Below are positions 49,655 to 60,562 of a stretch of DNA of 64,000 nt, piece after piece. The first letter of the stretch is position 1; each line of letters opens with the position of its first letter. The notes under the pieces are model-generated. The model worked only from the letters and a program-made list of their open reading frames with translations. It ran no database searches and was not told the origin of the DNA. The position numbers were made by a program, and so were the translations under genes. This stretch comes from Oxalobacteraceae bacterium (GTDB lineage Bacteria; Pseudomonadota; Gammaproteobacteria; Burkholderiales; Burkholderiaceae_D): positions 57,772 to 121,771 of the forward strand of contig JAIXXZ010000027.1 in assembly GCA_027490465.1 (NCBI GenBank). Reading direction: 5' to 3'.

Positions 49655-52600
49655 CTAGCCCACCCACTTGCGCGCATTTCGGAACATCCGCATCCAGGGG
49701 GCATCCTCACCCCACTCGGGCGGATGCCAGGAATTGAGTACCGTACGGAATACGCGTTCCGGGTGAGGCATCATCACCGTGAAACGGCCATCACTCGTCG
49801 TTACAGAGGTAATGCCCGCCGGGGAACCATTGGGATTGTAAGGATAGCGCTCGGTGACCACGCCAGTATTGTCAACAAAGCGCGCTGCCACCAGAACATC
49901 ATTCTGAACACCTGTCGCAGAAAAATTGGCAAAGCCCTCGCCGTGGGCCACCGCAATCGGTGCCTGAGTCCCAGCCATGTCGGCAAAGAAGATCGAGGGT
50001 GATTCCATGACTTCGATCATCGCAAACCGTGCCTCAAACTGCTCGGACTGATTGCGCGTGAATTTAGGCCAGTGGCCGGCACCGGGAATAATGGATTTCA
50101 GGCTACTCATCATCTGGCAGCCATTGCAGATGCCCAGCGCGAAAGTATCGGCGCGCTCAAAGAAGGTCTTAAACTGCGATGAGAGCTGCTCATTGAACAA
50201 AATTGTTTTCGACCAGCCCTCTCCTGCACCGAGCACATCACCGTACGAAAAACCACCGACGGCAATCAGCCCTTTAACATCGGCCAGACTGGCGCGACCG
50301 GCAATCAGGTCACTCATGTGCACATCCATCGCATCGAAGCCCGCCTTGTGCATGACCCAGGCAGTCTCCACATGCGAATTCACACCCTGTTCCCGCAAGA
50401 TCGCGACACGCGGACGCGCACCCGTGTTGATGAAGGGTGCAGCAATATCCTCTGCAGGATCAAAGCTCAGTTTGGGATGAATGCCGGGATCGGTTTCATC
50501 CAGCAAACGGTCATATTCTGCATCGGCGCAGGCCGGGTTATCGCGCAAGCGAGCAATGCGCCAGCTGGTGTCGCTCCAGGTACGATGCAGTTCCACACGC
50601 TTCGTGCTGTAAATGACTTTGGCATCTCGCGTGAACTCGATCATGCCTCTGTCATTGAGCTTGCCAATGATATGACTGCAGGCGCCCAGACCATGCTCGC
50701 GCAAGACATTCATGACCGCGGATTTTTGATCAGCACGTACCTGAATCACTGCGCCGAGCTCTTCGTTGAACAATGCACGCAGCGTGAGGTCATTACGCCG
50801 CTCGCCGACCTGACTCGCCCAGTTTTTGGAGTCACCCCAGTCGCTGGCGTGTTCACCTTCGGTGACCAAGATATCGACATTCACCGATACGCCAGTGCGA
50901 CCGGCAAAGGCCATCTCGCACAGGGTTGTATACAAACCGCCGTCAGAACGATCGTGATAGGCCAGTAACTGTTGCTCACGGTTGAGCGATTGAATCGCAT
51001 CGAAAAAAGCTTTGAGGTCTTCTGCACTGTCGACGTCAGGTACCGTGTCACCGATTTGCTGCATCACTTGTGCGAGTGCAGACGCGCCCATGCGATTTTT
51101 ACCGCGCCCGAGATCAATCAAAATCAGCGCCGTCTCGCCGGCATCCGTTCTGAGCTGTGGCGTCAGGGTCAGACGTACATCTGCCACCGGACTGAACGCA
51201 GACACGATCAGCGAGACCGGTGAAATCACCGCCTTGCTGGCAGCGTCATCCTGCCAGGGCGTGCGCATCGACAAGGAATCCTTACCGACCGGGAGGCTGA
51301 TGCCCAGTGCCGGGCATCACTCCATCCCCACAGCCTTCACCGTATCAAACAAAGCGGCATCCTGACCAGGCTGTCCGCACGCAGCCATCCAGTTCGCCGA
51401 CAGCTTGATATCGGAGAGATTACGTATCGATGCCGCCGCGATGTTCGTGATGGCCTCACCCACCGCCATGCGGCCAGATGCAGGCGCATTGATGACCGCG
51501 AGCGGCGTACGCTCGCCCATGGCCATGGCTTCACCGAGATAGCCCTCATAGCTCATGGTCGTGACCGCGCAATCGGCCACCGGCACTTGCCAGGGACCGA
51601 CCATCTGATCACGCGCCGTATGTCCACCGACAAAACGATCGCCGATGGTAATCAGGAAGGATTTGTCGGCCACTGTCGGCAAGCGCAACACACGTGAAGC
51701 CGCATCTTCCAGACCAATCTCGGTCAGATCTACCGGCGTGCGCTGCAAGGACTGACGCTGTACATCGCGATGCATTTTGGGTGGTTTGCCCAGCAAGACA
51801 TCCATGGGCATATCGACCGGATAATTGTCATGCTCGGGGTCGAGCACCCGCAGCTGCCGCTCTTCGGTGGCAATGCCAACGACCGCAAACGGACTGCGTT
51901 CACGCTCGCATATCTCTCGGAACAAACCCAAGCTGGATGGCGCGATACCCATCACATAGCGCTCCTGAGATTCATTACTCCAGATTTCTTTGGGTGCGAG
52001 TCCGCTTTCTTCGAGCGGTACTTTACGCAAGTCAAAGACCGCGCCACGACCCGCGTCATTGGTCAGCTCGGGGAAGGCGTTCGACAAACCACCAGCACCG
52101 ACATCATGTATCGAGAGAATGGGATTATCTTCACCCAATGCCCAGCAGGCGTTGATGACTTCTTGCGCGCGTCGCTCCATTTCCGGATTGCCGCGCTGTA
52201 CCGAATCAAAATCCAGATCTGCGGTATTGGCGCCCGTCGCCATGGAGGATGCCGCACCACCGCCCATACCGATGCGCATGCCCGGGCCGCCGAGTTGTAC
52301 CAGCAAGCTGCCCGGCGGCAGGCCTTCTTTCTTTGTGTGCTGCGCAGCGATGTTACCCATACCGCCGGCGATCATGATCGGCTTGTGATAGCCGTAAACG
52401 GTGCCACCGACATTTTGTTCGTAGGTACGGAAATAACCCGCCAGATTCGGACGACCGAATTCATTATTGAACGCTGCGCCACCAAGAGGGCCATCGATCA
52501 TGATCTGCAAAGGTGAGGCAATGCGCTCGGGTTTGCCAGTGATATCCGCCATGCCGATATCCTTGCGGGTTGCCACGGGCTGGTTTACATCACGCGCGTT

Positions 52601-53671
52601 TTCCCACGGTTGCACAGCATGGGTGAGCATGAGATTGGATACCGTAAAACCGGTCAGGCCCGCCTTGGGTTTGGCGCCTCGGCCCGTGGCACCTTCATCA
52701 CGAATTTCTCCACCCGCACCCGTCGAGGCGCCGGGGAAAGGCGAAATCGCCGTCGGGTGGTTGTGGGTTTCCACCTTCATTAGGATGTGCGTGGCTTCGT
52801 CTGAGGGCAGATACTGCTGACCCTGCGCAGCGCGCGGATAAAACCGCGATACCACCGCGCCTTCGATCACCGAAGAATTGTCCGAGTAAGCCACCACCGT
52901 GCCCTGCGGATGCAACTGATGCGTGTTGCGGATCATGGCGAACAGCGAGCGGTCCTGCGTCTCGCCATCGATGGTCCAGTCGGCATTGAAGATCTTGTGC
53001 CGGCAATGTTCACTGTTGGCTTGCGCGAACATCATCAGCTCGACATCGGTGGGATTGCGGCCCGCGCTGCTGAAGGCAGCATCCAGATAGTCGATCTCGT
53101 CATCCGAGAGCGCGAGTCCAAGCTCGACATTGGCATTCAACAGTGCCTGACGACCACCGGTTTTTACATCAATATAGGCCAGCGGCTGTGCAGGTAATTC
53201 TTCGAAAAGCGCCGCTGCTTCTTCGGGTGCGCGAATGACGGTCTCGGTCATGCGGTCATGCAGCAGTGCTACCACCAGCGCCGTTTGTGGCGCATCCATT
53301 ACGGCTGACTTACCCAGCAGTCCGGATTTCAGCGCGACCGTATAAATGACGCCGCGCTCGATGCGATGAATATGGGACATGCCGCAGTTGTGCGCGATAT
53401 CCGTCGCCTTGCTGGCCCAGGGAGAGATCGTCCCGAAGCGAGGTATGACCACGAATTGCTCGCCGCTGAGATCGGACACTAGAGGTTCTCCGTAGGCGAG
53501 CATCGCCTCGAGTTTCTGACGATCGCCGTCGGTCAACGGTGTTTTGCTGTCAATGAAGTGACAATAGTGACCCGTGATCCCCGTGACTGCAGGATGAATC
53601 TCTTTCAATTGTGACAATAAACGCTGAATACGGAAGGCAGACAGGGCATTGGAGCCCGGCAAAATGAGCAT
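49655..53671 (-). pseudogene. purL: Phosphoribosylformylglycinamidine synthase PurL interrupted by one in-frame TGA at 51317-51319 (possible nonsense mutation, sequencing error or split gene)
   Basis: The two ORFs (51317-53899 and 49655-51274) are in the same frame; across the stop the reading is [10 protein letters not shown]-[TGA][22 protein letters not shown], matching contiguous PurL sequence; probable start [14 protein letters not shown] at 53671. Confidence 0.88.
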
Positions 53672-53787
53672 GGCGAAGGCAGCTTGAAGTGGGTTACGCG
53701 CAAGAGCGGGCGCGGTAAAAATCAAGGTTGCGATTATAACCCGCCACCCTATCTCAACTCTGTCGCGATAAGCCGTCTGACTCAGCC

Positions 53788-55167
53788 ATGTGCTATGGTC
53801 TGGCGCATTCTTTCCTCCTAAATGCTTGCATGATGATGAAGCACAGCCACTCTCGCATACGTTCATTGGACAGCGCACATCGCGGCGATCTTGTGGCATC
53901 CAGCCTGTCGCTCGCTGAAACCCAAAAAGCTGTGTTCACCACACGCTATGCATCGGAAGCACTGTCAGTGGCCCGCACCGCTGATACCGCCCGCCAAAAC
54001 GGCCGCCCGATCTCCGCGCTGGCTGGCCTGCCGATATCCATCAAGGATTTGTTCGACACCAAAGGCGAGGTGACGCTGGCCGGCTCCGTCGTGTTACGCG
54101 ATCGACCACCTGCCCACGAAGATGCTCCCGTAGTGGCCCGCCTGCGTGCTGCAGGTGCGGCGCTGCTGGGCAAGACCAACATGACCGAGTTTGCATTTTC
54201 GGGGGTCGGCATCAACCCTCACTATGGCACCCCCGGCAATCCGACCGACCCAGCGCGCATACCCGGCGGATCGTCCTCGGGCGCAGCGGTCTCGGTGGCC
54301 GGTGGCAGCTGCGTTGCGGCCATAGGCTCGGACACTGGCGGCTCGATTCGTATTCCTGCCGCGCTGTGTGGACTGGTCGGATTCAAACCCACTATGCGCC
54401 GGGTGCCCTTGGCCGGGATTGTGCCGCTCTCGCCTTCGCTGGACACCCTGGGTCCGATTGCGCACACGGTTGAAGATTGTCTGCTGATCGATAGTGTGAT
54501 TGCAGACGCGCCATTGCAGCCAGAGGGAATCACGCTCGCCGGGCTACGGCTGGCGGTACCGCTTGATGTGGTGCTCGATGATGTGGACACGCAGGTCGCG
54601 CATGCCTTTTCGCGTGCTCTGTCGCGTCTGTCCGAGGCCGGTGTCGAGCTGATCGACGTACCCATGCCCATGCTGCGGGAAGCACCGCAGATCAACCGCT
54701 TTTCGCCGATCGAAGCCTATGCATGGCATCAAACGCTTTTAGAGACGCGCGAGGACGCCTACGATCACCGGGTCGTTCAGAGAATTCGGCAAGGCGAACA
54801 TCAAGGCCTTGAGGTATTGATTGAGCTCCGTGCCGCGCGCGCTGACTGGATACGCCGCGTGGGCGCTGCCCTGGCAGGGTTCGATGCGCTCCTGATGCCT
54901 ACGGTGCCCATCGTTGCGCCGCACATCGCGCCGCTGCTTGCTTCGGATGCTGCATTTTTCGAAGCGAATCGTCTCCTGCTCCGTAATCCTTCGCTCATCA
55001 ATCTTCTTGACGGCTGCGCGATATCACTCCCCTGCCACCGGTCAGGCGAACTACCGGTGGGCCTGACGGTAGCAGGGCTGGCAATGATGGATGCAAAATT
55101 GATCGCCATTGCTCAGGCCATCGAGGATTTCCTACAACTGCCGAGTGCGGTCATAGCGACTCCCTGA
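53788..55167 (+). CDS. Amidase (amidase signature family); start possibly at 53830
   Basis: [73 protein letters not shown]. Confidence 0.94.
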   Translation: MCYGLAHSFLLNACMMMKHSHSRIRSLDSAHRGDLVASSLSLAETQKAVFTTRYASEALSVARTADTARQNGRPISALAGLPISIKDLFDTKGEVTLAGSVVLRDRPPAHEDAPVVARLRAAGAALLGKTNMTEFAFSGVGINPHYGTPGNPTDPARIPGGSSSGAAVSVAGGSCVAAIGSDTGGSIRIPAALCGLVGFKPTMRRVPLAGIVPLSPSLDTLGPIAHTVEDCLLIDSVIADAPLQPEGITLAGLRLAVPLDVVLDDVDTQVAHAFSRALSRLSEAGVELIDVPMPMLREAPQINRFSPIEAYAWHQTLLETREDAYDHRVVQRIRQGEHQGLEVLIELRAARADWIRRVGAALAGFDALLMPTVPIVAPHIAPLLASDAAFFEANRLLLRNPSLINLLDGCAISLPCHRSGELPVGLTVAGLAMMDAKLIAIAQAIEDFLQLPSAVIATP

Positions 55168-55984
55168 CATAGACCGCGTTGGCGAGCGATTCACCGTATC
55201 TGTCCTTCATCCCATAAGGTGCCGTTGAAAAATCACGATCGCTATAGACGGCCACGATCTTGTCATAACCCAGAGAAAGTATGAATTTGGCAGCATTTTC
55301 TGCTTCTCCGGAATTTCTGAACGTCAGACGAGCCGATCCGAAATTTACATAGGCCACGCGTGGATTTTGATCATCAAAGAAAATTTCTCCGCCAATCACT
55401 CCGCGGAGCTTGATAAGACTGTGTAAAGGCACACCTCTGGAACTTGCTTCACATGGCATCATTTCGCGAATGATATGCATGCCGTTGGAATCAATCAGAT
55501 AAAGATATTTGAACTCACGCTGTCCATATGGCCCCGTCGCCACGTTGGTGAATATCCCCTCGCCGGGTTTTCGGCTCTGTAATTTGTCTTTCAGCGCCAG
55601 AGGATCCTTGTCAAAGGGGTTGGTGTTACTAATCTCGCGGTAAGTAGCAATGTTGTAGAGGGTCTTGCCAAACTCAAAACCATCGTAGTGCATGGCTTTC
55701 AGCGCCGCAATCTCGCTTTCGGGAACGGTCACCACTTTCCACGGCTCCGCAAATGTTGAACTGATCACCTTGGGTGTCGCGGCAATAACCATCGGGTCAA
55801 TCACCATTGCCTGCTTTTTCATTTCCAGGTATTCCCTGTACTCCTTCGCCAGAGGATACGTGTACAAGACTGAGCGTTGCACCATTCGGGGCGTTCGATG
55901 ACTAAGTTCTGCCGAACTCTTACAGGAACGGCGACTTAAGCCAAGTGAAGATCTTGCGCTGATTCGTGTTGCGACTAAGTTCAT
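55151..55984 (-). CDS. Hypothetical protein with Ser/Arg-rich N-terminus; no recognised domain
   Basis: Open frame with AAGGAG SD before ATG 55984; MNLVATRISARSSLGLSRRSCKSSAELSHRTPRMVQRS...; globular C-terminus. Confidence 0.65.
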   Translation of the reverse strand: MNLVATRISARSSLGLSRRSCKSSAELSHRTPRMVQRSVLYTYPLAKEYREYLEMKKQAMVIDPMVIAATPKVISSTFAEPWKVVTVPESEIAALKAMHYDGFEFGKTLYNIATYREISNTNPFDKDPLALKDKLQSRKPGEGIFTNVATGPYGQREFKYLYLIDSNGMHIIREMMPCEASSRGVPLHSLIKLRGVIGGEIFFDDQNPRVAYVNFGSARLTFRNSGEAENAAKFILSLGYDKIVAVYSDRDFSTAPYGMKDRYGESLANAVYVRESL

Positions 55985-56392
55985 GGTGACTCCTTTTTGC
56001 AAACTGTCTCGGGTGAAAATTCTCTGAATGCCGCCGGACCCGCGCTACTAACAAGGCCTGTGGCGTTTTCTTTTTTGCAATAGCCGTGCCATGCGTGTTG
56101 AGAGGGAACACCGTTTAAATGTGGTGCCCATTGGGTAAAATCGTCGTAAGTAGTCAACTGATCAGTTGGTAATCGCACCACTTCGCGCAACTGTTATCGA
56201 ACAAAAAAGTGCATGCACTGAAATGGGAAATTGATGGGTGCGGATGGCCGATTAACAGTACGGATTGTTTTGAAATGGGTTTACGGCTACCCTATAGCGG
56301 CTTTTTTATTAAGTGTTTTCCTGAAGAACATAGGTATCGACCTGCCCCGAAGCAAATAGAGGGCTGCAAGATTTGCCTGGAACTGGAGTCCA

Positions 56393-57649
56393 ATGCGTGT
56401 CGCTGTGATTGGTGGTGGTGTCATCGGTGTCTGTACCGCCTACTACCTGGCCGAGGCCGGGCATGAAGTTGCTGTCATAGAACGCTATGGCAATGTTGCC
56501 CAGGAAGCCAGTTTCGGGAATTTGGATCTCATGGGTCCGTCTGCCGTCCGCCCTTGGGCGACGCCCGGGACAGTGGGTCGCGTATTCTCCATGCTCTTTC
56601 GCCCAGAATCCCCGATGGCATTCAGTGCGCGTTTCGAGCCGGCCATGTGGCGATGGCTGCGTCGCTCGATGTCCGAGTGCGCATTACCTCGTTACAAACA
56701 AAATCAGCAACGCCTGCTCCGCCTTGCGAGCTATAGTCAGGAGCTGATGCAACACCTCGTACAGACCTGCGAGCTGGATTTCCAGCAACGGAATGGCGCA
56801 TTGATGATGTTCCGCACATCCCGCGAGCTTGAGCTGGCCCAGCCCATGATGGAGCTGCTGGGTGAGATAGGCGGTCGCCATGAATTGCTCGATATTGAAG
56901 CAGCCCGGCAGCTGGAGCCGGCGCTGTCGAGCGAAACGGCATTTCACTCAGCCTTGTACATCCCGGATGACTGGTCGGGCAATTGCCCCCTGTTCGTGCG
57001 GCAGATGAAATCTCTCGCGCAAGACAAGGGCGTGGAATTTCACTTCAATACCGAGGTGCAGGCCATACGCCCAGAGATCGGCGGGGTGAGCTTTCAAATT
57101 GAAGGTCGCAGCATCGACACCGATGCGGTCGTCGTTGCAGCAGGCAGTGATAGTGTTCGCCTGCTCAAAGCCATCGGTATCAGCCTGCCGCTCTACCCGG
57201 TCAAGGTTTATTCGGCATCAACGCCGATTCAGGAGTATGAGCTCGCACCACAACTCTCTGTTTTTGATGACACTTATCGGGTTGGTCTCACGCGGCTGGG
57301 CAAGCGAATTCGTATCGCTGGCTGTGCTGAACTGGGATCATCGAATTTCGATCTGAATCAGAAAGCGGTGAATACCTTGGTCAAAGTCGGTGATGACTGG
57401 TTTCCGAATGCCGCAAATTACCGAACCGCGAGCTTCTGGTGTGGTCCGGCAGCGATGCTGCCCGAGGGCGTACCCTTGCTCGGCGCAACCCGATACCCGA
57501 ATGTCTTCATCAATACGGGACATGGTGCGGGCGCCTGGGCAATGGCGGCGGGTAGTGGCAAGCTCATGGCCGACCTCATCTCATCGCGGCGCACTGAAAT
57601 TGATATGGATGGCCTCACGCTGACACGGTATGGCGACCGGATGCGCTGA
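56393..57649 (+). CDS. FAD-dependent oxidoreductase (D-amino acid dehydrogenase DadA-like)
   Basis: MRVAVIGGGVIGVCTAYYLAEAGHEVAVIERYGNVAQEASFGN; GHGAGAWAMAAGSGKLMADLI. Confidence 0.92.
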   Translation: MRVAVIGGGVIGVCTAYYLAEAGHEVAVIERYGNVAQEASFGNLDLMGPSAVRPWATPGTVGRVFSMLFRPESPMAFSARFEPAMWRWLRRSMSECALPRYKQNQQRLLRLASYSQELMQHLVQTCELDFQQRNGALMMFRTSRELELAQPMMELLGEIGGRHELLDIEAARQLEPALSSETAFHSALYIPDDWSGNCPLFVRQMKSLAQDKGVEFHFNTEVQAIRPEIGGVSFQIEGRSIDTDAVVVAAGSDSVRLLKAIGISLPLYPVKVYSASTPIQEYELAPQLSVFDDTYRVGLTRLGKRIRIAGCAELGSSNFDLNQKAVNTLVKVGDDWFPNAANYRTASFWCGPAAMLPEGVPLLGATRYPNVFINTGHGAGAWAMAAGSGKLMADLISSRRTEIDMDGLTLTRYGDRMR

Positions 57650-59162
57650 TCAGCGCGACTCACAGGCTCTTTACAGCGTCGCGCAGATTCGAGCGATCGA
57701 AGCTGCCGCAATTTCCTCGGCTGGACCCGGCACCTTGATGCAACGCGCAGGCGCCGCCGTTGCCCGCTACGCGCTGACACTTCTACCTGAAATCACCACC
57801 AACCCGCATGTGCTGATCGCCGCAGGCCCTGGCAACAACGGCGGTGATGCACTCGAAGCAGCGGCCCTTCTCGCACAGCAAGGAATCAAGGTCACGATTG
57901 TGCATCTCGCTGAAGAGACCGCGCTAACCAGTGATGCTCGCATGGCGCTATCACGCGCCAGGCAAAGCGGTGCCACATTCGTCGATTCGATACCTGCCAT
58001 GTCATGGTCACTGGCTATCGACGGGCTATTCGGCATTGGCCTTGCGCGTCCCCTTGAAGGACTTTACCGGCAGTTGGCCACACAGTTGAACCAATTAAGC
58101 TGCCCCGTACTGGCCATTGATGTACCTAGCGGACTTGATGCAGATACCGGCGACATTGTTGGCCCCGATGGTCTGGCCGTGTGCGCCAATGAGACTGTCA
58201 CCTTCATTGCCAACAAACCCGGACTGCACACCTTGCATGGTCGCGACAACGCTGGCCATGTCGTGACGGATGATCTTGGCATTGATCCAAGCCTGTTTCC
58301 GGAGCCGATAGCCCGTCTGAATACGCCGCTGACTTTTGCCGAAGCAATCCGCCCCCGATTGCACGCATCGCACAAAGGCAGTTACGGGGATGTGCACGTG
58401 ATCGGTGGCGCTGAGGGCATGAGTGGCGCGGTAATACTCGCGGCTCGCATGGCGTTGATGGCAGGCGCAGGACGTGTGTTCGCAGGATTCGCTGGACCAG
58501 TACCTGCGTATGACAGCCTGCATCCAGAACTGATGTGTCGACACGCGGATGACTTGCGCGCAGATCACGGCGCTGTCGTCATTGGTCCAGGTCTCGGCAT
58601 GTCGCGGCACGCTCATGATCTGCTCGGTCGGGCGTTGTCCTTTGCGCCTTCGCTTGTGATTGATGCGGATGGTCTTAACCTGATCGCGGCCGAGCCGGCA
58701 TTGCAATTCCGTCTTGCACAACGACGAAAGCCAAGCTTGCTTACGCCCCATCCGCTGGAGGCAGCACGACTGCTGGGAACCGATGTTCATGCCGTGCAAT
58801 CAGACCGACTGAGCGCGGCGAATGCGCTGGCGCAGCGTTATCACGCGACCGTCATACTTAAAGGCAGTGGCAGCATCATTGCTGACCCCGGCGACATCCC
58901 TGTCATTAACGCCACCGGTAATCCGGCATTGGCAACAGCCGGGAGCGGTGATGTGCTGGCCGGACTCTGCGGGGCACTGCTCGCGCAGGGCTGGCCGGTG
59001 CGGGCCTCTGCGTTGGCTGCGACCTGGTTACATGGCAGCGCAGCGGATCAGATGGTTGCAGACGGCACTGGACCGATAGGCGCCACGGCGAGTGAATTGA
59101 TGCCGTGGATAAGAAATGCTTTGAACAAACTTGTTAACGACTCCAGTGCGATGCGGCGCTGA
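57630..59162 (+). CDS. nnr: Bifunctional ADP-dependent NAD(P)H-hydrate dehydratase/epimerase
   Basis: VLIAAGPGNNGGDALEAAALL (YjeF_N) and GVVIGPGLGMS-like / TGNPALATAGSGDVLAGLCGALLAQG (carbohydrate kinase-like C-terminus). Confidence 0.95.
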   Translation: MATGCADQRDSQALYSVAQIRAIEAAAISSAGPGTLMQRAGAAVARYALTLLPEITTNPHVLIAAGPGNNGGDALEAAALLAQQGIKVTIVHLAEETALTSDARMALSRARQSGATFVDSIPAMSWSLAIDGLFGIGLARPLEGLYRQLATQLNQLSCPVLAIDVPSGLDADTGDIVGPDGLAVCANETVTFIANKPGLHTLHGRDNAGHVVTDDLGIDPSLFPEPIARLNTPLTFAEAIRPRLHASHKGSYGDVHVIGGAEGMSGAVILAARMALMAGAGRVFAGFAGPVPAYDSLHPELMCRHADDLRADHGAVVIGPGLGMSRHAHDLLGRALSFAPSLVIDADGLNLIAAEPALQFRLAQRRKPSLLTPHPLEAARLLGTDVHAVQSDRLSAANALAQRYHATVILKGSGSIIADPGDIPVINATGNPALATAGSGDVLAGLCGALLAQGWPVRASALAATWLHGSAADQMVADGTGPIGATASELMPWIRNALNKLVNDSSAMRR

Positions 59163-59172
59163 AGTGTCTGAG

Positions 59173-59871
59173 TTACTGGCGACGGTCGTCGACCAGCCGT
59201 CCGGCAGCGATCGTCAGCTGACGCGCACAGCGCGCCGCCATTGCAAGATCGTGGGTAACCAGCACCAGGGTCGAATGCTGCTCGCGATTGAGTTCAAACA
59301 TCAATTCAATAATCGCTTCACCAGTCGCTGCATCAAGACTGCCCGTCGGCTCATCGGCCAGTAGCAAAGGCGGACGCGTCACAAAAGCACGCGCAAGAGC
59401 CACGCGCTGCTGCTCGCCACCGGACAGATATTTCGGATAATGCTGCAGGCGCTGCTGCAAGCCCACGCGACTCAGCATGGCCTCTGCCTTGGCGGCAGCA
59501 TCAGCATCGCCACGCAATTCCAGCGGCAGCATCACGTTCTCGATCGCCGTCAGATGCGAGAGCAACTGAAATGATTGAAAGACGAAACCCAAATGAGCGC
59601 GCCGCATCGCGGCTCTGCCGTCTTCATCCAGGGAGAAAATATCAATGCCCTCGATGCGGACGCTCCCCGACGTCGGGGTATCCAGACCGGCAAGCAAGCC
59701 CAGCAGGGTTGACTTGCCGGAACCGGATGCACCCACCAGCGCCAACGTGTCACTGGCCTGGACGGTAAAATGGATGTCATCAAGAATCGTCAGCTCGCCA
59801 CTGGCGTCGGACACTTTTTTGGTCAGTGCCATGACTTCGATGGCGGGAATTCTTTGGGGGTTTTCAGGCAT
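59173..59871 (-). CDS. ybbA: ABC transporter ATP-binding protein (YbbA/LolD-like)
   Basis: LVGASGSGKSTLLGLLAGLDTPTSGSVRIEG; YLSGGEQQRVALARAFVTRPPLLLADEPTGSLD; adjacent to divergent tesA. Confidence 0.92.
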   Translation of the reverse strand: MPENPQRIPAIEVMALTKKVSDASGELTILDDIHFTVQASDTLALVGASGSGKSTLLGLLAGLDTPTSGSVRIEGIDIFSLDEDGRAAMRRAHLGFVFQSFQLLSHLTAIENVMLPLELRGDADAAAKAEAMLSRVGLQQRLQHYPKYLSGGEQQRVALARAFVTRPPLLLADEPTGSLDAATGEAIIELMFELNREQHSTLVLVTHDLAMAARCARQLTIAAGRLVDDRRQ

Positions 59872-60553
59872 GCAAGGTCGATTGATTCTCTATCTGGGAT
59901 GGTCGGGATCGTCGGGATCCTATGGAACGGCAAAGCTTGTGCAAGGCTTGATCATGACGGTGGTGTTGTTCATCAGCGGCCTCGCAACGCCGGCGTATTC
60001 TGCATCAAAAACCCTGCTCGTGCTCGGCGACAGCCTCTCCGCCGAGTATGGTCTGCCGCGCGATAGCGGATGGGTTTACCTTTTGCAGCAACAGCTGCGC
60101 AAGGAGAAATACGACCTCACGCTCGTCAATGCCAGCATCAGTGGCGAGACCACCGCAGGTGGAAAATCTCGCTTGCCTTCGCTGCTACAACAGCATAAGC
60201 CGGCCTTGGTACTGATCGAACTGGGTGGCAATGACGGATTGCGTGGATTGTCATTGGCAGCTACACAAGCCAATCTGCGCGAGATGATGGCAATGAGTAC
60301 CACCGCCGGCGCCAAACTGATTCTTGTCGGCATGCGTGTGCCGCCCAATTATGGTGTCGATTACAGCAAACGCTTTGCTGCGATGTATGAGGGTCTTGGA
60401 CGCGAAAAAAATGTCAGGCTGGTCCCGTTTCTTCTGCAGGGCCTGGACAACACCGAACTGTTTTTTCAGCCTGACCGCATTCATCCCAACCAGCGTGCCC
60501 AAGGCATCATGATGGAAAACGTCTGGCAAGTCCTCAAGCCCATGCTGCGATAA
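59870..60553 (+). CDS. tesA: Arylesterase / TesA-like SGNH hydrolase; alternative start 59954
   Basis: LLVLGDSLSAEYGLPRDSGWV; VNASISGETTAGGKSRLP; LIELGGNDGLRG; DRIHPNQRAQ. Confidence 0.93.
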   Translation: MQGRLILYLGWSGSSGSYGTAKLVQGLIMTVVLFISGLATPAYSASKTLLVLGDSLSAEYGLPRDSGWVYLLQQQLRKEKYDLTLVNASISGETTAGGKSRLPSLLQQHKPALVLIELGGNDGLRGLSLAATQANLREMMAMSTTAGAKLILVGMRVPPNYGVDYSKRFAAMYEGLGREKNVRLVPFLLQGLDNTELFFQPDRIHPNQRAQGIMMENVWQVLKPMLR

Positions 60554-60562
60554 GATCCATTC

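Noticed and set aside
51317-51319. Selenocysteine at the purL TGA (mnmH in the window hints at selenium metabolism, and a hairpin is present)
   Set aside because: The position is Leu in homologs rather than Cys, the hairpin starts at the TGA with a 6-nt GGCACT loop and lacks the spacing and GU-loop of bacterial SECIS elements; a nonsense mutation or error is more likely
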